Below are positions 8,677-16,916 of a stretch of 64,000 bases of DNA, one piece after another; the first letter of the stretch is position 1; every line of letters begins with the position of its first letter. The position numbers and the translations under genes are program-made. The DNA is taken from NCBI RefSeq assembly GCF_023703375.1, contig NZ_JAMQGO010000004.1:124001-188000 (forward strand), read 5' to 3'. Source of the DNA: Lutimaribacter degradans (GTDB taxonomy: Bacteria > Pseudomonadota > Alphaproteobacteria > Rhodobacterales > Rhodobacteraceae). The notes below the pieces were generated by a model, which searched no databases, was not told the DNA's origin, and saw only the letters and a program-made list of their open reading frames with translations.

Positions 8677-10287
8677 TTACCCCTGAACCGCGCGCAACGC
8701 TACCCCTGACTGGGACAGTGCGTTCCAGATCCTGGCGTCACGGCCGTAGATATCGCGGCGGTACTGCGTATGGCCCTTGGCCTTGGTAAAGGCGGTGCGG
8801 TAAATCAGGTGCACCGGCACCGGCTGCTCCAGCGGCACGACGGTTTCACGGCCGGTATCAAGACGCTGCTTGAAGTACCCTTCGGGGTCGTTGGTTTGGC
8901 GCGCCAGCAGCGCATAGGCAAATTCGAACGGCTCTTGCAAGCGGACGCAGCCATGCGAATAGGCGCGCACCTCGCGACTGAACAAGTGTTTCGTCGGCGT
9001 GTCATGCAGGTAGATGTTGTAGCGGTTGGGGAACATGAACTTCACAAGCCCCAGCGCGTTGCTCTGGCCCGGTGGCTGCTTGATGTTGAACGGAAAGGTT
9101 CGCGCCGTGTAGTTGCTGAAATCCACCGCGTTGCGGTTGACGGTGCTTCCGCGCGAATCCACCACCCGCAAATGCGACACGGCGTTGCGGTTGCGTTTGA
9201 GCATCGGCAGGTATTCCTTGACCGCGATCGAACGGGGCACGTGCCAAGTAGGGTTGATGACCATGTGCTCCATCACGTCGGAAAACTCGGGCGTGCGACG
9301 ATCCGAGGCCGTCGCCCCCACGACCGAGCGTGTTTCGAAGGTGACCGTGTCGTTATCGACGATCCGTGCCGAGAAATCGGTGATGTTCACCAGGATATGA
9401 CGATCGCCGCGCGGCATGTTGAGCCAGCGTTCGCGCTCCATCGCCACCATGACCGATTTCAGGCGATCCTCGGCCGATGTGTTCACCTCGGTCATGGTGC
9501 CGTCACCGGCGACGCCATCGGGTTCAAGCCCGTGGGCCAACTGGAACGCCTGCACCGCCTGTTGCATCTCGGCGTCGTAGCTTTGCGTGGCGCTGCGCCC
9601 CATGAACCCCATGGCGATCAAGCGATTGCGCAGCGCGATGACCGCGTTGCCCGTGGCACCGGGCTTGAGCGCCCCGGCGGGAACGCGCGGCCCCCAGCCA
9701 CCCGAGGCGACAAGATGCTCAAGCCGCATCTTTTCCTTCATCAGGCGGGCATATTCATTGGTGCGTGGCGGCAGCGCGCGGAAAAATCCGCTCGGGTTCG
9801 ATTTGGCGAAATTGACCAGGTAAGACAGCCGGTCGCGCCGGGGCACGTCGCGCACGATGCCGCTGTCGATCTTGCCGGGGGTCAGTACGCCGGTCTGAAC
9901 GTCGCGCGCATATTGCAAGAACACCCGGCTCATCTCGACCTCTACCACGCCGCGCGCCTTGGAGGTCTTGGCCGCGCTCAACCGGTCAAGCAGACCGTCG
10001 AGATCGTACCGTGGGGCCGGCAACCCGTGTTCTGGCGCATCGCGCAAGGCGGCCACCAGCGCGCTGCGCCGGGCCTTGCCGTTCGCGGCGGTCCAAAGGG
10101 GTTCGTAATTGCGATCCTGGTAAAAGGCGGCGATATGCTCATCATCCGACGCCGCGGTTGCAACCGCTTGCTTGAAGGCCGTCATCTGCGCCTGTGCCGG
10201 CAGGGCCAGCATCAGCGCGAGAGCCAAGGCAACAAGGCCGGCCAGCAGTCGGGCAACTCCGGCTTGGGTCGGGAAAACAAGCATCAC
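8677..10287 (-). CDS. L,D-transpeptidase (YcbB-like, periplasmic)
   Basis: The 536-residue product starts with a signal peptide ending near ALPAQA (residue 33). A scaffold domain follows, then a peptidoglycan-binding repeat about 208-265 (GNAVIALRNRL to PDGVAGDGTM), then a YkuD catalytic domain with YSHGCVRLQEPFEFA, catalytic Cys447. Such enzymes form 3-3 cross-links or attach proteins to peptidoglycan. The LpxD-like gene begins 28 bases downstream, so an operon is likely. It is divergent from a DUF882 M15-like gene, the same pairing as ycbB-ycbK in Escherichia coli. Confidence 0.92.
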   Translation of the reverse strand: MMLVFPTQAGVARLLAGLVALALALMLALPAQAQMTAFKQAVATAASDDEHIAAFYQDRNYEPLWTAANGKARRSALVAALRDAPEHGLPAPRYDLDGLLDRLSAAKTSKARGVVEVEMSRVFLQYARDVQTGVLTPGKIDSGIVRDVPRRDRLSYLVNFAKSNPSGFFRALPPRTNEYARLMKEKMRLEHLVASGGWGPRVPAGALKPGATGNAVIALRNRLIAMGFMGRSATQSYDAEMQQAVQAFQLAHGLEPDGVAGDGTMTEVNTSAEDRLKSVMVAMERERWLNMPRGDRHILVNITDFSARIVDNDTVTFETRSVVGATASDRRTPEFSDVMEHMVINPTWHVPRSIAVKEYLPMLKRNRNAVSHLRVVDSRGSTVNRNAVDFSNYTARTFPFNIKQPPGQSNALGLVKFMFPNRYNIYLHDTPTKHLFSREVRAYSHGCVRLQEPFEFAYALLARQTNDPEGYFKQRLDTGRETVVPLEQPVPVHLIYRTAFTKAKGHTQYRRDIYGRDARIWNALSQSGVALRAVQG

Positions 10288-10613
10288 GGTCCTCTTCGAT
10301 CAATCGGTCATGCGAAACGGTCGGGTATCTTCCGTGATGCAGCTTCGGGCCCTACCTGTCCATTCACATTTCAGACAGGCGCGAAACGCGCCGCGCGGCT
10401 GATGCATCAAGGTCGCGGCATTTTGCAAATGAAGCACAGATTCCACGGTTTGCGCAGAAAATTGCCGAAAACCCTTGATAAACTAAAATTCGTACACTCG
10501 AGGCTTGGACCACGAATCGAGTTATGCAATAAGACCCCTGCATCTGGGGATGGATTGGCAGAGGTCATGCAACGACATGGCCGCAACAGGTAAGCGACGG
10601 GACGGGCGCGAAA
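10288..10613. other. Intergenic region between divergent cell-wall genes
   Basis: This 326-base stretch separates the L,D-transpeptidase and the DUF882 gene. No credible coding sequence was seen. It holds a GGCGCG-AAA-CGCGCC inverted repeat at 10378-10392 and a promoter-like pair at 10462-10489 on the plus strand. The part from about 10430 to 10550 is more AT-rich than the surroundings, as expected for a promoter region. Confidence 0.6.
10462..10489 (+). promoter_or_regulatory. Possible promoter for the DUF882 gene
   Basis: TTGCCG and TAAAAT are spaced by 16 bases. The expected transcript would begin near 10496 and carry a leader of about 118 bases. Confidence 0.35.
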
Positions 10614-11183
10614 ATGACAGAACAACGTAGTGCGGGTATGTCCCGCCGGGCACTTTTAGGCGCATTCGCAGCTACAACGCTGACAGCGGCGCCGACATTT
10701 TCAAAAGCAGCAGGGTTTCTTCGGGGTGCGGGCGATATTCGCCGCCTGAAAATGTACAATCCCCGTTCGGGCGAACGGATCGACATGATCTACTGGATCG
10801 AAGGCGATTATATCGCCGACGCTGTCAAGGAAGTGAATTATTTCATGCGTGACTGGCGCAACAACAAGGTCAAGTCGATCGACCTGCGCACCATCGACAT
10901 CATGACAGCCGCGCATAACCTGATGGATGTGAACGAACCCTACATGCTTCTTTCGGGCTATCGCAGCCCCGAAACGAACGCCATGTTGCGCCGCCGTTCG
11001 TCGGGTGTGGCCAAGAATTCCCGCCATATTCAAGGCGAGGCCGCCGACCTGCGGCTGGGGTCGCGCTCGGTTCAGCAGATGGCGCGCGCCGCCGCAGCCT
11101 GCCGGGCTGGTGGCGTGGGGCGGTATTCGCGCTCGAATTTCGTACACATGGATTGCGGGCCCGTACGCAGCTGGGGTAGCTGA
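10614..11183 (+). CDS. DUF882 / M15-like murein peptidase, Tat-exported
   Basis: The 189-residue product begins with a twin-arginine signal (SRRALLGAFAATT) and continues into a DUF882 domain related to zinc D,D-peptidases of family M15. Likely zinc ligands are the His and Asp of RHIQGEAADL and the His of FVHMDCG near the C-terminus. The relative YcbK lies next to the transpeptidase YcbB in enterobacteria, and here too an L,D-transpeptidase is divergent. The start could also be the ATG at 10638, which leaves the twin-arginine motif intact. Confidence 0.88.
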   Translation: MTEQRSAGMSRRALLGAFAATTLTAAPTFSKAAGFLRGAGDIRRLKMYNPRSGERIDMIYWIEGDYIADAVKEVNYFMRDWRNNKVKSIDLRTIDIMTAAHNLMDVNEPYMLLSGYRSPETNAMLRRRSSGVAKNSRHIQGEAADLRLGSRSVQQMARAAAACRAGGVGRYSRSNFVHMDCGPVRSWGS

Positions 11184-11213
11184 CAAACAACGTCCCGCAT
11201 CAATAGACTTGGC

Positions 11214-11241
11214 CGCCCCGTCGTCCCCGGGGCGTTTTTTT
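11214..11241 (+). terminator. Rho-independent terminator after DUF882 gene
   Basis: A 7-bp perfect stem CGCCCCG/CGGGGCG with a seven-base loop is followed by seven T. It begins about 30 bases after the stop codon. Confidence 0.9.
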
Positions 11242-11279
11242 AGTTGCGTCTGACAGCAAGGCAGCGAATATCTGCCCCC

Positions 11280-12815
11280 ATGACCAACAGCCCCCTTTCC
11301 CCGCCTAGCCCCCTGCCCTCGATCCCTAAACTGGTGATCGTGCAAGCCATCGTTTCAGCGGCATCGCTGGTGGTCGAGATCGTGGCGGGCCGGATGCTGG
11401 CGCCCTTCGTGGGCATGTCGCTCTACACCTGGACGTCGATCATCGCTGTGGTTCTGGCGGGCTTTTCCGCAGGCCACTGGGCGGGGGGGCGCATGGCCGA
11501 GATGGACAGCCCGCGCGCGCTGCGCTGGACAGGCTGGGCCATGCTGGGTGCCGCCCTGACAACGGCGGGCGCGCTGTTCGCGCTGCGCTGGGGCGCGGCG
11601 GCGATCCTGCCGATGACCGAGAACGCCATCGTGGCCATCGTCGCGCTGTCGACCGCGGCGTTTTTCCTGCCCTCATTCTTTGCGGGCATTCCCGCGCCGG
11701 TTCTGGCCCAGATCAGTGTCAACGCCACACCGGACAGGTCGGGCCGCGCGCTGGGGGCGATGTTTGCCGCGGGCGCCATCGGGGCCATCGCGGGCACCTT
11801 GCTGGCGGGGTTTGTCTTCGTGTCATGGCTTGGCTCGACCGGAACGCTGGTTGCCGTGACAGCGGTTTACCTGGCCTCGGCCGCCGCGCTTTTGACCTGG
11901 GCCGGGCGTGCGGGTGCGCCACGCGGGTTCATGCTGGCGTTTGGCACCGGGTTGGCGGCGGTGGCCCTTGCGGGCACCGCACTGGCCCAACCCAGCCCCT
12001 GCACACGCGAAAGCGATTATTTCTGCATCCGCACCGTCGACATGAGCGCCGACCCCACGCGCCCGGTGAACATGATGGTGCTCGACCACCTGGTGCATGG
12101 CATGGCCGCGCGCGACGTGCCAGAGGTGATGTTTTACGAAAGCGCCGCGCTGCTGGATCGCTTGACGCTGATGCGCATGGGCGACGATACCTTTTCCGCC
12201 TTTCTGATCGGTGGCGGCACGTTCAGCGTGCCCCGCAAATGGGCGCTGCTGGACCCGGCGCCAGACGTGACCGTGGCCGAGATCGACCCGGCCGTGACCG
12301 AGGTTGCCATGCTCGATTTCTGGTTCGATCCAACCACGGCCCGCGTTCTGACCCAGGATGCCCGCCATGCGCTACGCAACAGCGACCGCCGCTTTGACGT
12401 GGTCCTGGGCGATGCCTTTACCGATATCGCGGTGCCCGAACACCTGGTGACGAAAGAGTTCTTCCAGCTTGTCCGCGACCGGCTGACGCCCGATGGCGTC
12501 TACCTGATGAACGTGATCGACCACGCCGACAACCTGCGCGCGCTGGCCTCGGTCACCGCGACGTTGGAGCAGGTTTTTCCAGTGGTTGAAATCTGGACCG
12601 AGGCGCGCTCGCCCCAGCCAGGGCAGCGGTTGGTCTTTACCCTTGTCGCGGGCAACGCGCCCAGCCCGGTCGAAATGGTCGATGGCCGCAATCCCGACCC
12701 CACGCGGTTTGGCCAGCTTACCGCGCGATTCCGCGAGGGGCTACAAGCCCGCGCGCCCGTTATCCTGACCGATGATTACGCGCCGGTCGACCGTCTGATC
12801 GGCACCCGTTTCTGA
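11280..12815 (+). CDS. Fused multi-spanning membrane / spermidine synthase-like protein
   Basis: The 511-residue product has an N-terminal half with about seven membrane helices and a C-terminal half (about 260-511) with a spermidine synthase-like Rossmann fold. SAM or decarboxylated-SAM binding features are FLIGGGTFSVPRKW, TVAEIDPAVTEVA and VVLGDAFTDIAVP. Fused proteins of this kind are widespread but their product is often unknown, so polyamine synthesis is not proven. The ATG at 11280 was chosen; the longer frame runs back into the preceding terminator. Confidence 0.8.
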   Translation: MTNSPLSPPSPLPSIPKLVIVQAIVSAASLVVEIVAGRMLAPFVGMSLYTWTSIIAVVLAGFSAGHWAGGRMAEMDSPRALRWTGWAMLGAALTTAGALFALRWGAAAILPMTENAIVAIVALSTAAFFLPSFFAGIPAPVLAQISVNATPDRSGRALGAMFAAGAIGAIAGTLLAGFVFVSWLGSTGTLVAVTAVYLASAAALLTWAGRAGAPRGFMLAFGTGLAAVALAGTALAQPSPCTRESDYFCIRTVDMSADPTRPVNMMVLDHLVHGMAARDVPEVMFYESAALLDRLTLMRMGDDTFSAFLIGGGTFSVPRKWALLDPAPDVTVAEIDPAVTEVAMLDFWFDPTTARVLTQDARHALRNSDRRFDVVLGDAFTDIAVPEHLVTKEFFQLVRDRLTPDGVYLMNVIDHADNLRALASVTATLEQVFPVVEIWTEARSPQPGQRLVFTLVAGNAPSPVEMVDGRNPDPTRFGQLTARFREGLQARAPVILTDDYAPVDRLIGTRF

Positions 12816-12883
12816 TCCGGTCAGCCTGCCAACCCTGCGGCCAGAGGCGGCTTGACTGCCGCCCGACAGCCATCGTCGGATCA
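12813..12883. repeat. Inverted repeat holding both stop codons of a convergent pair
   Basis: TGATCCG, with the stop of the fused membrane protein, pairs with CGGATCA, with the stop of the cytochrome b gene. A GGCGGC-TTGACT-GCCGCC hairpin lies between them. The arrangement is like the one at 6019-6064. There is no T-run. Confidence 0.4.
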
Positions 12884-13546
12884 ATCGGCGGGTTTCAGGC
12901 GGCCCGGCTCGTTGGTTTCAAGATAGGCCTCTTGTTCCGGCGTCAGGTCGATCGTGTCATAGCCGGTGATCATCGGCGCGACATGGCTGCGGAACCCGTG
13001 CCCGACCGTCAGCAAGTAGACATGCACGATGACGAACCCAGCGATCACATAGGCCGCCAGCAGGTGCAAGTTGGCGATAACGGTGATCCAGGTCACGGGC
13101 TGATCGACCGACCCTGACCAGATATTGTAGGTCAGATAGGCAATGCCGCTGATCCAGATCGTGGGAAACACGGCCCATTTCAGCGCGAAATAGGTCGCGG
13201 CCTGAAGCGGGTTATGCTTGCGCCAGAATATCTTTTCATACGGATGTTTCTCACCCTTGAAAACGCCCCAGGCATAGAACCGCGCCACGGCGAAAGTTCC
13301 CTCGATCTTGGGGATGAACTGCCGCCAGGTGCCGGTGGTGAACAGCCAGAATGTGGCGAAGACCCACAGCGCGAGAAGAGCCAGCGCCGCCGTCGTGTGC
13401 AGCATCACCGCCGGCCCGAAGGGCAGCGCCCCATGCGCCCCGTTCAACCCCAGCCCGGTGAACAGCAGGAAAAAGATAAGGGCGGCCTGGCTCCAATGCC
13501 ACAAGCGTTCGAACCGTGGATATACCTTGACGCACCGTTTGGTCAT
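12881..13546 (-). CDS. Cytochrome b / b6 domain membrane protein
   Basis: The start at 13546 (MTKRCVKVYPRFERLWHWSQ) gives 221 residues with four to five membrane helices. The histidines in the LWHW, VMLHTTAAL, ANLHLLAAYV and VIVHVYLL stretches are suited to bind two b hemes, as in formate dehydrogenase gamma or hydrogenase b subunits. The ATGA overlap with the octaheme cytochrome gene means coupled translation. The likely role is to pass electrons from membrane quinol to that periplasmic cytochrome. Confidence 0.87.
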   Translation of the reverse strand: MTKRCVKVYPRFERLWHWSQAALIFFLLFTGLGLNGAHGALPFGPAVMLHTTAALALLALWVFATFWLFTTGTWRQFIPKIEGTFAVARFYAWGVFKGEKHPYEKIFWRKHNPLQAATYFALKWAVFPTIWISGIAYLTYNIWSGSVDQPVTWITVIANLHLLAAYVIAGFVIVHVYLLTVGHGFRSHVAPMITGYDTIDLTPEQEAYLETNEPGRLKPAD

Positions 13547-15174
13547 GACGTGCCCCCTTTCTTGCCGCTGATCACCCGCAGCAGGATATGCAAGGCCACG
13601 CCGGCCAGCGCGGCCAGCACGATCAACCTGCCCAAGAGACCGGCCCAACCATTCGGGTTGCTGCCGGGCAGGAACACGCCGGCCAGCCCCACCATGCGCC
13701 CATCGGTGGCATGGCAGCTTTCACAATCCAGGGCCTGTTCGGCCGGGGCAACCATGTGGGTGATCGGCCAGTACATATGCGTATCGACGAACCCGTACTC
13801 GCCCGAATACTCCTGCCCTGCGGCCTTCATTCCGGCCTCGATGGCCTTGCTCCAGTCGAAATTCGTCCAGAACGCGGTGTCGGTCGTCGGCCCCCAGACA
13901 TGCGTATAGGCAAGATGGTTGAGCGTCTTGTCATAGGCCTGCCGCCCTTCCATCCGCTTGAACGGCCAGATGCGGCTGCGGCCATCGTCGCGCGCGCCGG
14001 AGACCTTGTTCACCTCGACCACCTTTTCGGGGTCGATGGTGACATTTCCGGTGGTGTATTCCACCTGCCCGTCGAACCACGCATAGATCGGCGCGACATT
14101 TTCGGCCCACTCGAAATCGCCCTTGGTCGACAGGTAGGTGTGCAACTGCTGACCGTCCGACTGGGTAAACCCGTCCTCGTGATAGGGATTGCCATCTTTC
14201 AGCTTGCCGGCGGTGGACCAGTCCCACCAGGTCTTGGTTGCCACGCCGCCGCGGGCGAACTCGGGGATGTGGCAGGTCTGGCAAGCCAGAACGTCGGTGT
14301 GATCGTTCAGCTTGATGCCCTTGATGGTGGCCTCGTGCGGGTCATTGTCATGGCAGCTTTGGCACGTGGCCACGTCGCGCCGTGCACCGGGCTTGCCGGT
14401 GCCCATTTCGTCAGACGCATGGGTGGCATAGCGCGACCCGTCCCACTGGTGACGATCCGTCACGTGGCAGGTTGCGCAGGTGAAATTCTCACCCTCGGCC
14501 GACATGTGCACATCAACCTCGCGCGGGGGATCGTAAAGCACCGAGCTGAGATCGCCGTGTTTCACGTTGTCACCGCCACCGCCGTAGAAATGGCAACTGC
14601 CACAGTTCTCGCGCCCCGGCATCCCCACAGACTGCGCGGCCTGTGACAGGTCAACGGCCCATGCCTCGGCCCCGGTAATCGTCGTGGTGCCCGGCTTTAC
14701 CGGATCAAGCGGCGGGTGCCCGGCGTCGGTGGCCGACTTGGCATACTGCCCCGACCTATCATGGCAAACAAGGCAATCAACGGCTGTGGATTGCTGCGGC
14801 GGGGGTTGGCTCATGTCCTCCCAGCCGTAGCCCGCATGGCACGAGGTGCAGCGCGGCTCGTTCCCCGCGACCGAGCCGCAGAACGCGTTGATCACGTTGC
14901 GCTTGCCCAGTTGCTGGCCGGTTTCCGGATGTTCGAAATTCCAGTTGAAATGGATCGAGTGCATCACCTGGTCGTCGGCCTCGGTGTGGCAGCTGATGCA
15001 GGCCTTGGTCACCTCGGGGCCGGAATCGAACTCCTGTTTCAGGATTTCGAACTTGCTGTGATCCGCCGTGCTGTCACGACCGGGTATCTCTGGTGGGGCT
15101 CCCTGTGCCGTGGCCCCGACCGCCCATAGGGTCAGCGCCAACAGGCCAAGGATCGTTTGGGTGGGCAAAGGCAT
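13543..15174 (-). CDS. Octaheme c-type cytochrome, tetrathionate-reductase-like family
   Basis: The 543-residue protein has a signal peptide (to about 23), eight CxxCH heme motifs beginning at Cys 59, 109, 134, 191, 233, 271, 298 and 484, and one membrane helix at about 512-535. Eight c hemes over this length, with a gap before the last, fit the octaheme tetrathionate reductase family; members may also reduce nitrite, hydroxylamine or other compounds. The protein would be anchored in the membrane and face the periplasm. A strong GAGGAGGAG RBS precedes the ATG, and a perfect FNR box lies about 60 bases upstream. The substrate cannot be fixed from sequence. Confidence 0.9.
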   Translation of the reverse strand: MPLPTQTILGLLALTLWAVGATAQGAPPEIPGRDSTADHSKFEILKQEFDSGPEVTKACISCHTEADDQVMHSIHFNWNFEHPETGQQLGKRNVINAFCGSVAGNEPRCTSCHAGYGWEDMSQPPPQQSTAVDCLVCHDRSGQYAKSATDAGHPPLDPVKPGTTTITGAEAWAVDLSQAAQSVGMPGRENCGSCHFYGGGGDNVKHGDLSSVLYDPPREVDVHMSAEGENFTCATCHVTDRHQWDGSRYATHASDEMGTGKPGARRDVATCQSCHDNDPHEATIKGIKLNDHTDVLACQTCHIPEFARGGVATKTWWDWSTAGKLKDGNPYHEDGFTQSDGQQLHTYLSTKGDFEWAENVAPIYAWFDGQVEYTTGNVTIDPEKVVEVNKVSGARDDGRSRIWPFKRMEGRQAYDKTLNHLAYTHVWGPTTDTAFWTNFDWSKAIEAGMKAAGQEYSGEYGFVDTHMYWPITHMVAPAEQALDCESCHATDGRMVGLAGVFLPGSNPNGWAGLLGRLIVLAALAGVALHILLRVISGKKGGTS

Positions 15175-15197
15175 TGCCGCTCCTCCTCGGGACTATG

Positions 15198-15215
15198 CAT
15201 TCTGAAAGTAGAATG
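15198..15215. repeat. CATTCT/AGAATG inverted repeat in the octaheme leader
   Basis: Perfect 6-bp arms flank six bases about 24-41 bases before the start codon. It overlaps the place expected for the -10 element and start site if the FNR box activates from -41.5, so it may be an operator or simply part of the promoter. Confidence 0.35.
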
Positions 15216-15234
15216 CCAGTCGCGCCCTCGCGCT

Positions 15235-15248
15235 TTGATCTGGATCAA
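15235..15248 (-). promoter_or_regulatory. Perfect FNR/FnrL box upstream of the octaheme cytochrome operon
   Basis: The sequence is TTGAT-CTGG-ATCAA, matching every fixed base of the FNR consensus. It is centred about 67 bases upstream of the ATG. FnrL or a related Crp/Fnr regulator would activate the operon at low oxygen. Confidence 0.75.
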
Positions 15249-15365
15249 CGACCCTTGGCGCGCGCTTGACCATGGCCCCGAACCCAGGGTCAAAGCTGGC
15301 TTTCCAGGCGGCCACCTTCACAGGTCATGAAACCCCGATGGCGCCTGCATCGGGATTGCGGTCGC

Positions 15366-16916
15366 TCAGGGGCCGACCACGCGCGGGGCGCGTATCCAGG
15401 TGACGGTGTCGCGCGTTGCGATCAAACCCCAGACCGGGCTTCCATCAACGAAGGAAACCGCCTGCACCGCATCATCTTGCCAAAGACCGCGTTCGACCAG
15501 GAACGCGTCGGCAGGGCCAGCGGCAAAAAGCCGGCCGATCAGTTCGGCATCCGATGGCAGGCCGTCGGCCGCGGTTGGCAAGGGCACACCCGTATCTGCC
15601 GTGGGCGGTGCGGTTTCGGCGCCGGTCACCCGGCTGGGATCGGCGGCACCGCACCTGGCCGGGCCGCAGCGATCAGCGGTTTGCGGGTTCAACTCAAGGC
15701 GGCCCGCCGCGACAAGGCCGGCACGCATCCCCTGGACCGGGCGCATCGCGTAGCGCCATTCGACATTTGGCCCGATACCGAAGGTTTCGGGCGGCGCCAC
15801 GCGATCGGCGCCGACGATCTCGGCCAGTGCCGCCCTGCGCGCCGACCCAAGATTCTGCCGCAAAACCGAGATGAGCGAGACGGGAACCGGGCTGCCTGCC
15901 CCGGCAGGGCGAACCTCTTGCGTCTCGACGGTGATCCAGCTGCGGGAATGGGGCAGCGGTTTTTCCTCGGACTCAAAAAGCAACGCGGCGCGTGCGGCGG
16001 GCGGCAGATCGGCATCCGGCAGGAAAACCGATGAGCCATCCGCCGGTAGCCTGTTGCGCACGGCCCGTTCCAGTTGTTCGATGTCACGGCGCTCGTACCC
16101 CGCGACAAAGGGGGCGGCGGTGCCGGTGACGCTTTGGCCGCTTGCACGGGTGGTGGTTCCGGCTGCACCGGGCAGCGGCACGGGAATGGCGATCACGCTG
16201 CGTTCCAGCCCTTCGAACCCCTGTTCCCATACCGAGATCAGCGCAACACCGCGCCCATCTGGCCGTGGGTGGCCCGCCGAGGCCACGGTGTCGATACGAT
16301 ACGCAACGGGGCAACCGCGCGAGCTGGGGATACGGCTGTCTTCGTGCAGAACCTGGGGGCGGTCGCCCGATCGCAGATGCGTCAGCCGGTAGCCGCGCAA
16401 AGCCTCGGGCCGGGGGCAGAATTCTGCCCCACCGGGAACTGCGATTTCCTCAAGCTCAAATGTGGTCGTGGCCTGGGGGGGCCGGGTCGGATCGTCAGGG
16501 TTGGGGCGTGCGACCGTGATCCGCGACGGCGCGTCGTGCGCTTCGCCGATACCACGGGCAAACAAGACAGTTGCAGGCCGACGGATTTCGAGCCCGCCCA
16601 ATAGCTCGGCGCTCTTGGCCCGCACTTCCTCGCGCTTGGCCGATAGCGCAGCGTAGGGAGCGGCCTCGACCTCGGCCATATTGGCCTCGGATGCGCGCGA
16701 ACGCACCGGAGAGCCAGACACCCACGCATCTCGATCAAGGTCGACGATGAAGATGTTGGAAAAGGGCAACCCTGACCCGCGTTGCAGGCCGTATGTCTCG
16801 AAGGCGACATATCGACCGTCCGGTGAAAAGCCGATGATGCGATCATGCGTGTAGTCCGCCAGGGCGGACCCGGCGAGCACCGACAGGAAACCGAAAAGAA
16901 GCGCCGCACCTCTCAT
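15366..16916 (-). CDS. DUF2259 secreted protein
   Basis: The start at 16916 (MRGAALLFGFLSVLAGSALA) gives a 516-residue protein with a clear signal peptide. The next region, RIIGFSPDGRYVAFETYG then NIFIVDLDRDAW, is the hallmark of DUF2259 (predicted secreted, beta-strand rich). The middle and C-terminal parts are Ala/Pro rich with few helices. Function is unknown. It overlaps the stop of the upstream membrane protein gene by ATGA and is last of a three-gene operon. No catalytic motif was recognised. Confidence 0.8.
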   Translation of the reverse strand: MRGAALLFGFLSVLAGSALADYTHDRIIGFSPDGRYVAFETYGLQRGSGLPFSNIFIVDLDRDAWVSGSPVRSRASEANMAEVEAAPYAALSAKREEVRAKSAELLGGLEIRRPATVLFARGIGEAHDAPSRITVARPNPDDPTRPPQATTTFELEEIAVPGGAEFCPRPEALRGYRLTHLRSGDRPQVLHEDSRIPSSRGCPVAYRIDTVASAGHPRPDGRGVALISVWEQGFEGLERSVIAIPVPLPGAAGTTTRASGQSVTGTAAPFVAGYERRDIEQLERAVRNRLPADGSSVFLPDADLPPAARAALLFESEEKPLPHSRSWITVETQEVRPAGAGSPVPVSLISVLRQNLGSARRAALAEIVGADRVAPPETFGIGPNVEWRYAMRPVQGMRAGLVAAGRLELNPQTADRCGPARCGAADPSRVTGAETAPPTADTGVPLPTAADGLPSDAELIGRLFAAGPADAFLVERGLWQDDAVQAVSFVDGSPVWGLIATRDTVTWIRAPRVVGP

